In this document: piece by piece, positions 40,777 through 49,128 of the stretch | Layout of the letters: the number at the start of each line of letters is the position of its first letter | How positions within the stretch are numbered: position 1 is the first letter of the stretch | Source of the DNA: Deltaproteobacteria bacterium | GTDB lineage: Bacteria; Myxococcota_A; UBA9160; SZUA-336 | Length of the DNA stretch: 64,000 bases | Direction of reading: 5' to 3' | Assembly (NCBI GenBank): GCA_016875225.1 | Contig: VGRW01000006.1 | Span: 1-64,000 of the forward strand | The notes under the pieces: model-generated | Database searches by the model: none | What the model was told of the DNA's origin: nothing | The model's input: the letters and a program-made list of their open reading frames with translations, nothing else | Made by a program: the position numbers and the translations under genes

Positions 40777-41931
40777 CTAGGACAGCCGCTCGATGATCGT
40801 CACGTTCGCCTGGCCGCCGCCCTCGCACATCGTCTGCAGCCCGTAGCGCCCGCCGGTCCGCTCGAGCTCGTGCAGCAGCGTCGTCATCAGCTTTGCGCCG
40901 GTCGCGCCGAGCGGGTGGCCCAGCGCGATCGCGCCGCCGTTCACGTTCACGCGCTCGGGGTCGGCGCCGGTCTCTTTCAGCCACGCGAGCACGACCGGCG
41001 CGAACGCCTCGTTGATCTCGACCAGGTCGATCTGGTCGAGCTTCATGCCGCTGCGTTCCAGCGCGTGCGCCGTGGCCGGGATCGGCGCCGTGAGCATCCA
41101 GATCGGATCCGCGCCGCGCACCGACAGATGGTGGATCCGCGCGCGCGGCGTGAGGCCGTGCTGCTTCACCGCGCGTTCGGACGCGATCAGCAGCGCGCTC
41201 GACGCGTCGCAGATCTGGCTCGAGACCGCCGCCGTGAGTCGGCCGCCTGCCTGGAGCGGCGCGAGCGCCGCCATCTTCTCGAGCGAGGTGCCGCGCCGCG
41301 GCGTCTCGTCGGTCGTGACGCCTTCCAGCGGCACGATCTCGCGAGCGAAGCGCCCCTCGTCGATCGCGCGGATCGCGCGCTCGTGGCTGCGCAGCGCGAA
41401 CTCCTCCATCTCGCGCCGCGAGCAGCTCCACTTCTCGGCGATCATCTCGGCCGAGCGGAACTGCGAGACCTCCTGCGTGCCGTAGCGCGAGACCCAGCCC
41501 TTCGAGGTGGAGAACGGGTCCTTGAACCCGAGCGGCTCGGCGACGGTCATCGCCGACGAGATCGGGATCAGACTCATGTTCTGCACGCCGCCGGCGATCA
41601 CGACGTCGCTGGTGCCGCTCATCACGGCCTGCGCGGCGAAGTGGACCGCCTGCTGCGACGATCCGCACTGGCGGTCGACGGTCGTTCCCGGAACCTCGTC
41701 GGGAAGTCCGGCCGCGAGCCAGCAGGTGCGCGCGATGTCCCCCGCCTGCGGGCCGATCGTGTCGACGCAGCCGAAGACCACGTCCTCGACGATCGACGGG
41801 TCGATTCCGCTTCGCTCGACGATCGCCGCGAGCACGTGCGCGCCGAGGTCCGCGGGGTGCACCCGCGCGAGCCCTCCGCCGCGCCGCCCCGTCGGGCTGC
41901 GTAGCGCGTCGATGATGTAGGCCTCCGGCAT
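40777..41931 (-). CDS. fadA6: FadA6: thiolase of steroid C/D-ring degradation
   Basis: 384 residues. Type II thiolase with nucleophilic Cys89 in TVDRQCGSSQQAVHFAAQAV, VNGGAIALGHPLGATGAKLM (His) and QTMCEGGGQANVTI (second Cys). Long stretches such as GGVQNMSLIPISSAMTV and INEAFAPVVLAWLKE match mycobacterial FadA6 closely. FadA6 cleaves the last beta-keto acyl-CoA formed after ring opening, releasing acetyl-CoA. Follows echA20 by 15 bp. Confidence 0.94.
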   Translation of the reverse strand: MPEAYIIDALRSPTGRRGGGLARVHPADLGAHVLAAIVERSGIDPSIVEDVVFGCVDTIGPQAGDIARTCWLAAGLPDEVPGTTVDRQCGSSQQAVHFAAQAVMSGTSDVVIAGGVQNMSLIPISSAMTVAEPLGFKDPFSTSKGWVSRYGTQEVSQFRSAEMIAEKWSCSRREMEEFALRSHERAIRAIDEGRFAREIVPLEGVTTDETPRRGTSLEKMAALAPLQAGGRLTAAVSSQICDASSALLIASERAVKQHGLTPRARIHHLSVRGADPIWMLTAPIPATAHALERSGMKLDQIDLVEINEAFAPVVLAWLKETGADPERVNVNGGAIALGHPLGATGAKLMTTLLHELERTGGRYGLQTMCEGGGQANVTIIERLS

Positions 41932-41946
41932 CTCGGTCCCCTCCGC

Positions 41947-42705
41947 TTACTTGGTTTCCTGGAACTTCGCTCCGCGCTTCTCGACGAAGGCGTCGCGCGC
42001 CTCCTGAGAGTCGGGCGAGGTGTACAGCTCCAGCGTGAAGCCCTGCTCGAAGCGGTAGCTGGTCTTCACGTCGAGCAGCTCGATCCCGTTCATGCACTCC
42101 TTCGCGAGGCGGATCGCGCGCGGGCTCTTCGCGGCGATCGACGCCGCGATGGCGCGCGCCCGCGGCAGGAGCTCGTCCCGGTCGACCAGCGCCTCGATCG
42201 CGCCCAGACGATACGCCTCGGCGGCGGGGATCGGCTCGCCGGTGAAGAGCATCTTGCGCACCTTCTGGATCGGGAACATCCGCATCAGGTGCGACGCGGC
42301 GCCCAGCGCCCCGCGATCGATCTCGGGCAGCCCGAAGCTCGCGTCGTGCGAGGCCACGATGATGTCGCACGAGCCGACCAGGCCGATGCCGCCGCCCAAC
42401 ACGAATCCGTGGCAGGCGGCGATCACCGGGACCGGGCAGTCGTGCACGGCCGCGAACGCGTCGAAGCAGGCGCGGTTCACGCGCGTGATCCGGCTCGAGT
42501 CCGCGGCGAGCTCCTTGATGTCGACGCCGGCGCAGAAGCCGCGGCCCTTCGCGCCGAGCACCACCGCGCGCGCCTCGCCGCCGCGTCCCAGCGACGCGAG
42601 CGTCTCGGCCAGTTTCGACCAGCCCGCGCTATCCAGTGCGTTCACGGGCGGATGGTCGAGCAGGAGCTCGGCCACGCCGTCTCGGATCTCGAGCGCAAGC
42701 GTCAT
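41947..42705 (-). CDS. echA20: EchA20: D-ring-opening crotonase
   Basis: 252 residues. Crotonase with DHPPVNALDSAGW, AKGRGFCAGVDIKELA (oxyanion loop), CHGFVLGGGIGLVGSCDIIV and SFGLPEIDRGALGAASHL, plus C-terminal TSYRFEQGFTLELY. These match mycobacterial EchA20, which hydrolyses the five-membered D ring of the CoA-bound indene-dione. Co-directional with ipdC and fadA6, with short gaps of 10 and 15 bp. Confidence 0.92.
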   Translation of the reverse strand: MTLALEIRDGVAELLLDHPPVNALDSAGWSKLAETLASLGRGGEARAVVLGAKGRGFCAGVDIKELAADSSRITRVNRACFDAFAAVHDCPVPVIAACHGFVLGGGIGLVGSCDIIVASHDASFGLPEIDRGALGAASHLMRMFPIQKVRKMLFTGEPIPAAEAYRLGAIEALVDRDELLPRARAIAASIAAKSPRAIRLAKECMNGIELLDVKTSYRFEQGFTLELYTSPDSQEARDAFVEKRGAKFQETK

Positions 42706-42715
42706 CGCGCAATCC

Positions 42716-43771
42716 TCATCGTTGGAGTGACTCGAGCGTCTGCTCGGCCTCGCGCATGATGCGCTCGACCAGCTCCGCGCAGCTCGGCCGATCCGAGATC
42801 ACGCCGGCCACCGTGCCGCTGGGCAGGACGCCCTCGGCCGGCCGCCCCTCGACCATCGCGGCCTGGATCAGGATCGGGGAGTTCGCCGCCATCAGGGTCT
42901 CGGCGCGCGAGAGCTTCTCGCTGCGACGCAGCGCGAACGCAGCGCGCAGGAGCTCCGGGATCGATGCGCCGGAGAGCCTGCGGTAGGCGAGAGCGCTGCG
43001 CAGCGCGCGCAGCAGCAGCGCCGCGCGGCTGCTCGCTTCGAGCTCGCGAACCAGCTCGTTCACGATCACGCGGTGGCTCATCCCGTCGATTCGCGTGGTC
43101 ACGATCAGGTCGTCCACGCCCGCCTGGAAGTAGCGCTCGGCGGTGGCCGCGGGAACCGGGCTCTCTCGGGTCAGCAGGAAGCGCGTGCCCATCGCGATCC
43201 CGACCGCCCCGAAGGCCAGCGCAGCGACGAGCCCGCGTCCGTCGTGGAAGCCGCCCGCGGCGACGACCGGCCGGTCGACGGCGTCGACGACCTGCGAGAC
43301 CAGGATCGACGTAGGGACGCTTCCGGTGTGGCCGCCGCCCTCGCCGCCCTGGATCACGATCACGTCGGCGCCGAGCTGGACGGCCTTCTGCGCGTGTCGC
43401 ACCGCGCCGCAGGTGGGAATGCAGAGGATCCCGGCCTGCTTGAAGCGCTTGATGAAGTCGGGATTCGGCGCGCGGCTGTAGCTCGCCGCGCGAACGCGCT
43501 GGCCGATCATCGCGTCGACGATCTGCTCCGCTCCGGGCGCCTCCATCAGCAGGTTCACGCCGAACGGGCGATCGGTGAGCTGCTTCACGCGATCGATCTC
43601 CCGGTCCACCTCGTCGGGCCGCAGGTTCGCGGTGGCGAGGAATCCCATCGCGCCCGCGTTCGAGCTCGCGGCCACGAGCTCCGGCGTGGCGATCCAGCCC
43701 ATCGCGGTCTGCAGGATCGGATGGCGGATCCCCAGGATCGAACACAGCTCGGTATCGAGTGGTGAGGCCAT
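42716..43771 (-). CDS. ipdC: IpdC: flavin-dependent reductase (nitronate monooxygenase fold)
   Basis: 351 residues. FMN-binding TIM barrel: SILGIRHPILQTAMGWIATP, VIQGGEGGGHTGSVPTSI, VAAGGFHDGRGLVAALAFGA and GTRFLLTRESPVP. The annotation nitronate monooxygenase would be misleading; order and similarity match mycobacterial IpdC, which acts with IpdF to introduce the double bond/keto form needed before D-ring opening. Eight bases separate it from ipdB. Confidence 0.92.
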   Translation of the reverse strand: MASPLDTELCSILGIRHPILQTAMGWIATPELVAASSNAGAMGFLATANLRPDEVDREIDRVKQLTDRPFGVNLLMEAPGAEQIVDAMIGQRVRAASYSRAPNPDFIKRFKQAGILCIPTCGAVRHAQKAVQLGADVIVIQGGEGGGHTGSVPTSILVSQVVDAVDRPVVAAGGFHDGRGLVAALAFGAVGIAMGTRFLLTRESPVPAATAERYFQAGVDDLIVTTRIDGMSHRVIVNELVRELEASSRAALLLRALRSALAYRRLSGASIPELLRAAFALRRSEKLSRAETLMAANSPILIQAAMVEGRPAEGVLPSGTVAGVISDRPSCAELVERIMREAEQTLESLQR

Positions 43772-43778
43772 CGCCGGG

Positions 43779-44543
43779 CTAGCCCCCGAGTTCCTTCTGG
43801 CCGGCTCCGAGCGGGTCGAGCCGCGTGCGCAGAATCTCGAGCTCGAGGTCGGTCGGCGATCGCGTCTCGGGCACGTCGCGCGCGATCTCGAGTGCGAAGC
43901 CCGTGCTCTCGACGACCTGTGCGACGGAGACGCCCGGGTGGACCGACGCGAGCCGCATGGTCCGGCTCGACGTCGCGAAGTCGAACACGCCCAGATTCGA
44001 GACGACGCGGCGAATCTCGTGGAAGCGGCGGGCGCGCTCGCCGAGCCGGGCCGCGCGGTCGTAGCCGACGCCCGAGACCACGTCGACCTTCTCGACGAAG
44101 ACGCGCGGGCCGTGGTTGGGCACCCAGTAGCTGGTCGGGTGGTTCAGCGTATTCCCCGGCGCGCCACGCATGCCGAGCAGCTGCGCCTTCGGCCGCGCGA
44201 ACGGGCCGATGCAGGCGATGTTCTGGTTGCCGAAGCGATCGACCTGCGTCGCGCCCATCATGACGTGGCGACGCCCGGCCCAGAGCGTGTCGAAGACGCT
44301 GCGATAGGGCAGCCAGCCCTCGACCACCGGCGGCTCGTGCGGCTCGCCGCCAAGCGGCGGAACGCTGGCCAGCAGCATGGCGACTCCGTCGGTGAGCAGC
44401 AGGTCCGGCTCGAACGTGAGCCGCGCCAGCCGCGCGCCGATGCTCGGCAACGTCCCGATCGGACTCACGAGTGTCTCGCCATCGCCGCGGAAGGTCTCTG
44501 CGATCGCGACGGCGCAGATCTCGGCGCGGGTTGCGCCCGTCAT
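43779..44543 (-). CDS. ipdB: IpdB: beta subunit of COCHEA-CoA hydrolase
   Basis: 254 residues. Class I CoA-transferase-like beta subunit: FEPDLLLTDGVAMLLA, GRRHVMMGATQVDRFGNQNI, GNTLNHPTSYWVPNHGPRVF, VDVVSGVGYDR and SNLGVFDF, closely matching IpdB. With IpdA it hydrolyses the six-membered C ring of the (R)-2-(2-carboxyethyl)-3-methyl-6-oxocyclohex-1-ene-1-carboxyl-CoA intermediate; it does not transfer CoA. Starts ATGA overlapping the ipdA stop. Confidence 0.94.
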   Translation of the reverse strand: MTGATRAEICAVAIAETFRGDGETLVSPIGTLPSIGARLARLTFEPDLLLTDGVAMLLASVPPLGGEPHEPPVVEGWLPYRSVFDTLWAGRRHVMMGATQVDRFGNQNIACIGPFARPKAQLLGMRGAPGNTLNHPTSYWVPNHGPRVFVEKVDVVSGVGYDRAARLGERARRFHEIRRVVSNLGVFDFATSSRTMRLASVHPGVSVAQVVESTGFALEIARDVPETRSPTDLELEILRTRLDPLGAGQKELGG

Positions 44544-45397
44544 CGCGCGCGCACCGCGCGCTGATAGGCCGCTTCGTCGGGAAGCTCCAGATACGTCTTC
44601 TTGAACGTCTCCCACTGGCCGGGATCACGCGCGGTGGCCGCGTACTCGCGCTGGAAGGCCTCGTCGCGCCCGTAGTCGGGCGGACATTCGGTGAAGTGCG
44701 CGCCGTTGGGCGCCTCGACCACGCCGTCGATCATCGAGCGGTTGATGCGGAGCGTGTGGAACGTCCCCTCGCGCAGCAGCTCGCCGCTCTCGACGATCCG
44801 CTCGCAGCTCATGAAGCGCTCGCGCGCCGCGCCGCAGAACAGGTCGTCGAAGTACAGGTCGGGACCGAGATACTGGCCGTTGCCGCGCGCGTCGGCGCGG
44901 TTCATGTGGATCAGCGCCGCATCGAGCTCGATCGCGGGCATGGCCACCAGCTCCTCGCCGTCCGCGTACGGTGACCGCACGAGCGAGAGGTGCGGGTTGA
45001 TCGTGAGCACGTCCGAGCCGAGACCCGCGCGCGTGGGCAGGAAGGGCAGGCGAAGCGACGCGGCGTACAGGCCCCACTGCAGCATGCCCTCGTCGTACTC
45101 GACCGCCTCGATGCGCCCCTCTTCGCGCGCCCGCCGGAAGTGCGGCTCGAGCGGAATGGAGTCCAGCGAGACGAAGCCGTAGACCACGCGCCTCGCCTTT
45201 CCGGAGGCGCAGAGCAGCCCGACGTCCGGGCCGCCGTAGGAGACGATCGTCAGGTCGCGCAGCTGCGAGCGCAGGATCGCGCGGACCAGCGACATCGGCT
45301 TGCGTCGCGAGCCCCAGCCACCGATGCCGATGGTCATGCCGTCGCGAAGCCGGGCCACGACGTCGGCCTCGCTCATGCGCTTGTCCTGCCTGGCCAT
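44540..45397 (-). CDS. ipdA: IpdA: alpha subunit of COCHEA-CoA hydrolase
   Basis: 285 residues. Very high motif agreement with IpdA: DGMTIGIGGWGSRRKPMSLV, VSYGGPDVGLLCASGKARRV, YGFVSLDS, DEGMLQWGL and VEAPNGAHFTECPPDYGRD. The Glu of the DEGML motif (residue 103) is, as far as I can align it, the catalytic Glu reported for IpdAB. ATG 45397; a TATACT -10 lies about 45 bp upstream. First gene of the ipdA-ipdB-ipdC-echA20-fadA6-SDR unit. Confidence 0.95.
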   Translation of the reverse strand: MARQDKRMSEADVVARLRDGMTIGIGGWGSRRKPMSLVRAILRSQLRDLTIVSYGGPDVGLLCASGKARRVVYGFVSLDSIPLEPHFRRAREEGRIEAVEYDEGMLQWGLYAASLRLPFLPTRAGLGSDVLTINPHLSLVRSPYADGEELVAMPAIELDAALIHMNRADARGNGQYLGPDLYFDDLFCGAARERFMSCERIVESGELLREGTFHTLRINRSMIDGVVEAPNGAHFTECPPDYGRDEAFQREYAATARDPGQWETFKKTYLELPDEAAYQRAVRAR

Positions 45398-45441
45398 CCG
45401 GTCTCTCAGTTTTCGGCGAGGGGCGCTCCAGCGCGCGCGGT

Positions 45442-45447
45442 AGTATA
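45442..45447 (-). promoter_or_regulatory. Candidate -10 element of the ipdA operon
   Basis: TATACT on the minus strand, 45 bp before ATG 45397, in the 78-bp space shared with the divergent SnoaL-like gene. No good -35 is seen at 16-18 bp. It resembles the SDR promoter at 29231 (CTATACT with CCG nearby), suggesting a shared -10-only promoter type. Confidence 0.35.
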
Positions 45448-45475
45448 GGCTGCAATGCAATGAAGGTGGAAGGAC

Positions 45476-45895
45476 GTGAGTGAGAATCCCGCGAGAACGG
45501 CGTCGCGCCGGTCGGTACACATCGTAGAGACACGCCCGGAGAACGCGAAGCAGCAGTGGCTCGAGCTCTTCGCGGACGATGCGATCGTCGAGGATCCGGT
45601 CGGGCGCTCGCCGCTCGACCCGCAGGGAAGCGGGCACCGGGGCAAGCAGGAGATCGGCGCGTTCTGGGACCGCACGATCGCGCCGGTCCGTGTGAAGTTC
45701 GAGCTCCGCGACTCGTACGCCTGCGGCGACGAGGTCGCCAACGTCGCGAAGATCAGCACCACGCTCCCCGACGGCTCGCGTTTCCGCACCGAGGGCGTGT
45801 TCGTGTACCGCGTGGATGCGGCGGGGAAGATCGTCTCGTTGCGCGCGTTCTGGGAGTTCGATCGCATGGGGGCCAGCGTCGAGAAATCCGGTTGA
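45476..45895 (+). CDS. SnoaL/ketosteroid-isomerase-like (NTF2-fold) protein
   Basis: 139 residues. Cone-shaped NTF2 fold pattern: NAKQQWLELFADDAIVEDPV, GHRGKQEIGAFWDRTI, VAKISTTLPDGSRFRTEGVF and VSLRAFWEFDRMG. The WLELFADDAIVEDPVG segment is typical of proteins annotated as steroid delta-isomerase-like. The location, divergent from ipdA and just before the TetR and KstD-like genes, makes a steroid isomerase role reasonable, but the catalytic Tyr/Asp were not assigned. GTG start with GGAAGGA. Confidence 0.78.
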   Translation: MSENPARTASRRSVHIVETRPENAKQQWLELFADDAIVEDPVGRSPLDPQGSGHRGKQEIGAFWDRTIAPVRVKFELRDSYACGDEVANVAKISTTLPDGSRFRTEGVFVYRVDAAGKIVSLRAFWEFDRMGASVEKSG

Positions 45896-45919
45896 CAGTG
45901 CCTGACTCCCGAGTAAGAT
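45892..45919 (+). promoter_or_regulatory. TetR gene promoter with embedded operator
   Basis: -35 TTGACA (45892-45897), 16-bp spacer, -10 TAAGAT (45914-45919). The spacer and -10 contain CTGACTCCCGAGTAAG (45902-45917), same motif and same geometry as upstream of the CoxG-like gene. Predicted transcription start is about 45926, within two bases of ATG 45928, so the TetR mRNA may be leaderless. Autoregulation by TetR binding over the -10 is the simplest reading. Confidence 0.72.
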
Positions 45920-45927
45920 AGCGGGAC

Positions 45928-46575
45928 ATGGCGGCGAGCCAACCCGCGAGCCCCAGGCGGGCGGCCCAGGCGGGCGAGGGAATGCGCGAGCAGATTCTCG
46001 CGGCCGCCGAGCAGGAGTTCGCAGCGCGCGGATTCGCGCCCGCACGGCTGGAGGACATCGCCGAGCGGATCGGAATCACGCGCGCCGCGGTGATCTACCA
46101 CTTCCGCGACAAGCAGACGCTCTACGAGGGCGTGCTGGAGTCGGCCTTCACGCCGCTCCTGCAGCGCATCCGTGAAGCGCTCGAGAGCGACGATTCCCAT
46201 GCCGCGCGGATCGAGGCGATGGTCGACGCCTGGATCCGCTACGCCGGCGAGCGGCCGACGCTGGCCCGGCTCTTCATGCGCGAGGTGGCCGACTCGGCGG
46301 GCGAGCTGCGCCCGGGCGTGCGTCGCCTCGTCGACCCGATGTACGCGATGGTCCTGCAGGGGATCGAGCAGGGCCAGAAGGAGGGCGCCGTGCGCAAGGT
46401 GACTCCCGCGCACCTCGTCAGCATCCTGGCCGGCGCGACGGTCTGGTTCGTGACCGGCGACCCGCTCCTGCAGCGGCGAAATCGCGGCAAGCCGCCGAGC
46501 GCCGCGCGGCTCGAGGCCTTCCGCGAGGACGTGCTCGGCGTCACGCGCTTCCTGCTGCGCGGAAAGAGGAGCTGA
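45928..46575 (+). CDS. TetR-family transcriptional regulator
   Basis: 215 residues. N-terminal HTH: MREQILAAAEQEFAARGFAP, LEDIAERIGITRAAVIYHF and DKQTLYEGVLESAF. The C-terminal ligand domain has PTLARLFMREVADSAGELRP and LAGATVWFVTGDPLLQRRN. Sequence is not especially like KstR or KstR2, the usual steroid regulators. It is followed after 4 bp by the KstD-like gene and is preceded by its probable operator; the same operator at two distant promoters suggests it is the local regulon repressor, sensing an acyl-CoA or steroid. Confidence 0.9.
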   Translation: MAASQPASPRRAAQAGEGMREQILAAAEQEFAARGFAPARLEDIAERIGITRAAVIYHFRDKQTLYEGVLESAFTPLLQRIREALESDDSHAARIEAMVDAWIRYAGERPTLARLFMREVADSAGELRPGVRRLVDPMYAMVLQGIEQGQKEGAVRKVTPAHLVSILAGATVWFVTGDPLLQRRNRGKPPSAARLEAFREDVLGVTRFLLRGKRS

Positions 46576-46579
46576 GTCG

Positions 46580-48304
46580 ATGGACGACGCGGCCTGGGAC
46601 GAGACGGTCGACGTGCTGGTGATCGGCTCCGGGGCCGGCGCGATGACGGCGGCGCTCACCGCCCACGATCACGGCGCGCGGACGCTCCTGATCGAGAAGT
46701 CCGACCGGTACGGCGGATCGTCCGCGATGTCGGGTGGGGGCTTCTGGATCCCGAACAACCACCTGATGGGCCCCGCCGGCGTTCCGGACACCCCGGAGGA
46801 GGCCTGGACCTACCTTCGCGAGCTGACACGCGGAAGTGTCGGTGACGATCGGATCCGGGCGTACCTCGAGAAGGGCCCGGAGATGGTCCGCTTCCTGTGC
46901 GAGCGCACGCGGCTGCGCATGGTGGCGCTGCCCGAGTACGCCGACTACTACCCGCGCGTTCCGGGCAGCAAGCCCGGCGGCCGGTCGATCGAGCCGGCGA
47001 GCTGGAACGCCTCGATTCTCGGCGACGAGCTGCTGCGCATGCGCGATCAGAGCCCGCAGATGCTGATCATGAGCCGGATCTTCATGACGATCCCCGAAGC
47101 TCGCGCGCTGCTGACGCGATCGCCGGGCTGGATCGCGCTCACCCTGAAGCTCGTGTCGCGCTACGCGCTCGATCTGCCCTGGCGCCTCAAGTCCAGGCGC
47201 GACCGGAACCTGGCGATGGGAAACGCCCTGGTCGGGATGCTTCGCGCGTCGCTTCTCGACCGCGAGATCCCGCTCTGGCTCGAAACTCCGGCGCGCGAGC
47301 TGCTGCGCGAGGGCGGCCGCGTCGTCGGCGTGCGCGCGGAGCGCGGCGGACGCGCCGTCCGGATCCGGGCGCTGCGCGGCGTCGTGATGGCCGCGGGCGG
47401 GTTCGAGGCCGATCCGGCGCTGCGCGAGCAGTATCTGCCCGCGCCGACGAGCGCCGAGTGGTCCTGCGCGAATCCGAACAACACCGGGGACGCGCTGCGG
47501 ATGGGCGAGGGCATCGGCGCGGCCAAGGATCTGATGGACGAGGCGTGGTGGACGCCGACCACGCTGGTTCCGGGCGAGGCGCGCGCGCGGCTGCTCGTGA
47601 TCGAGAAGTCGCTGCCCGGAAGCATCCTGGTGAACGGAAGCGGCGAGCGCTTCGTGAACGAGGCCGCGCCCTACACCGACGTCGTGAACGCGATGTACCA
47701 GAAGCACGGCGCGAACTCGCCCTGCATCCCAGCGTACCTGATCTTCGACGCGACCTTCCGCAAGAAGTACCCGTGCGGCCCGCTGCTGCCGGGCGCGCAG
47801 CAGCCGGACAGGATGCTGCCGAAGCGGCTCACGCAGGGGTACCTGCGCAAGGCCGACACGATCTCGGGACTGGCGACCCAGCTCGGCCTGGACCCGGCGC
47901 GACTGGTGGCCACGGTCGAGAAGGTGAACGCCTACGCGCGGACCGGAAAAGATCTGGACTTCCACCGCGGAGAGACGGAGTACGACCGCTACTACGGCGA
48001 CGCCGAGGTGACACCGAACCCGTGTCTCGCGCCGCTCGAGACACCGCCGTTCTACGCGCTGGTCGCGCATCCCGGCGAGCTCGGCACCAAGGGAGGGCTC
48101 TCGACCGACGCGCACGCGCGGGTTCTAGACCGCACCGGCGCGCCGATCGCGGGCCTGTACGCGATCGGGAACTGCTCGGCATCGGTCATGGGCCGCACGT
48201 ACCCTGGCGCGGGCGCGACGCTGGGCCCGGCCTGCACGTTCGGCTACGTCGCCGCGCTGCACGCGATCGGCGCGACGGACCGCGAATCACGAGGGAAGCC
48301 ATGA
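46580..48304 (+). CDS. 3-ketosteroid delta1-dehydrogenase-like FAD flavoprotein
   Basis: 574 residues. FAD Rossmann motif VDVLVIGSGAGAMTAALTAH near residue 10, then GGSSAMSGGGFWIPNNH, PNNTGDALRMGEGIGAA, GSGERFVNEAAPY, and C-terminal YAIGNCSASVMGRTYPGAGA followed by TLGPACTFGYVAA. The RTYPGAGAT-GPA-TFGY segment is the KstD/FAD_binding_2 signature with the conserved Tyr and Gly near the 3-keto binding site. It probably introduces a double bond into a 3-ketosteroid ring or related cyclic ketone using FAD. Co-transcribed with TetR and the crotonase. Confidence 0.85.
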   Translation: MDDAAWDETVDVLVIGSGAGAMTAALTAHDHGARTLLIEKSDRYGGSSAMSGGGFWIPNNHLMGPAGVPDTPEEAWTYLRELTRGSVGDDRIRAYLEKGPEMVRFLCERTRLRMVALPEYADYYPRVPGSKPGGRSIEPASWNASILGDELLRMRDQSPQMLIMSRIFMTIPEARALLTRSPGWIALTLKLVSRYALDLPWRLKSRRDRNLAMGNALVGMLRASLLDREIPLWLETPARELLREGGRVVGVRAERGGRAVRIRALRGVVMAAGGFEADPALREQYLPAPTSAEWSCANPNNTGDALRMGEGIGAAKDLMDEAWWTPTTLVPGEARARLLVIEKSLPGSILVNGSGERFVNEAAPYTDVVNAMYQKHGANSPCIPAYLIFDATFRKKYPCGPLLPGAQQPDRMLPKRLTQGYLRKADTISGLATQLGLDPARLVATVEKVNAYARTGKDLDFHRGETEYDRYYGDAEVTPNPCLAPLETPPFYALVAHPGELGTKGGLSTDAHARVLDRTGAPIAGLYAIGNCSASVMGRTYPGAGATLGPACTFGYVAALHAIGATDRESRGKP

Positions 48305-49128
48305 CGAAGCGAGATCACGTCCTCTTCGAGCTAGCCGACGGCGTAGGCGTGGTCACGCTGAACCGGCCCGATCGCCTGAACGCGGTCACCTGGGACATGG
48401 CCGGAGACGTGGCGCAGCTGTTTCGCGAGATCCGGCAGCGCGACGAGGTCCGCGCTGTGGTGCTCACCGGCGCCGGCCGCGCGTTCTGCTCCGGCGGCGA
48501 CGCGGAGTTCCTGAGCGGATCGGGCGATCGACCGCTGCCCGGGCTCTCGGACCCGAACCAGCCGATGCCGCGCTACCAGCGCAAGACGCCGGCCGGCACG
48601 TTCGCGGACGTGACGAGGATGATCGTCGAAGTGGAGAAGCCCGTGATCGCGGCGATCGCGGGCCCCGCGGTGGGCGCGGGGCTGGCCTACGCGCTGGCCT
48701 GCGATCGCCGCTTCGCCGACACGACGGCGCGAACATCGGCGATCTTCGTGCGGCTCGGCTTCAGCCCCGACTGCGGGCTCAGCTACTTCCTGCCGCGGAT
48801 TGCGGGTGTTTCGAACGCGCTCATGATGGTCGCGACGGGCGACGTCTACGACGCGAAGACATCGCAGTCGATGGGCCTGATCGACGAGCTGGTGCCGGAA
48901 GGGCAGGCGCTCCCGGCCGCGATGGAGTACGCGCGCAGGCTCGCGCGTGGCCCGAGCGTCGCGATCGATCTCGCGCGGCGCGTGATCCACAAGTCCCTCA
49001 CCTCGAGCCTCGAGGAGATGCTCGACTACGAGGCGGTGGTCGCGACGCTCACCGCCGCGACGCGCGACGCGCGAGAGGGAACCTCGTCGTTCGTCGAGAA
49101 GCGCAAGCCGGACTTCAAGGGTTACTGA
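48301..49128 (+). CDS. Enoyl-CoA hydratase/isomerase family protein
   Basis: 275 residues. Crotonase with GVVTLNRPDRLNAVTWDMAG, TGAGRAFCSGGDAEFLSGSG, IAGPAVGAGLAYALACDRRF, FVRLGFSPDCGLSYFLPRI and a C-terminal TSSFVEKRKPDFKG. At the usual second catalytic Glu position the sequence is SPDCG, where Asp may act, as in several hydrolase or isomerase subgroups. ATG overlaps the KstD-like stop. Its 3' end overlaps the convergent CaiB gene by 7 bp. Confidence 0.88.
   Translation: MTKRDHVLFELADGVGVVTLNRPDRLNAVTWDMAGDVAQLFREIRQRDEVRAVVLTGAGRAFCSGGDAEFLSGSGDRPLPGLSDPNQPMPRYQRKTPAGTFADVTRMIVEVEKPVIAAIAGPAVGAGLAYALACDRRFADTTARTSAIFVRLGFSPDCGLSYFLPRIAGVSNALMMVATGDVYDAKTSQSMGLIDELVPEGQALPAAMEYARRLARGPSVAIDLARRVIHKSLTSSLEEMLDYEAVVATLTAATRDAREGTSSFVEKRKPDFKGY

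Noticed and set aside
42716-43771. Annotation as nitronate monooxygenase
   Set aside because: The fold is shared, but position between ipdB and echA20 and the matching motifs indicate IpdC.
43779-45397. Annotation as a glutaconate or 3-oxoacid CoA-transferase
   Set aside because: Sequence and neighbours match IpdA/IpdB, which are hydrolases of this fold, not transferases.
45928-46575. Assigning the TetR protein as KstR2
   Set aside because: Its sequence does not resemble KstR2 and no CAAG-N2-CTTG operator was seen in the block.
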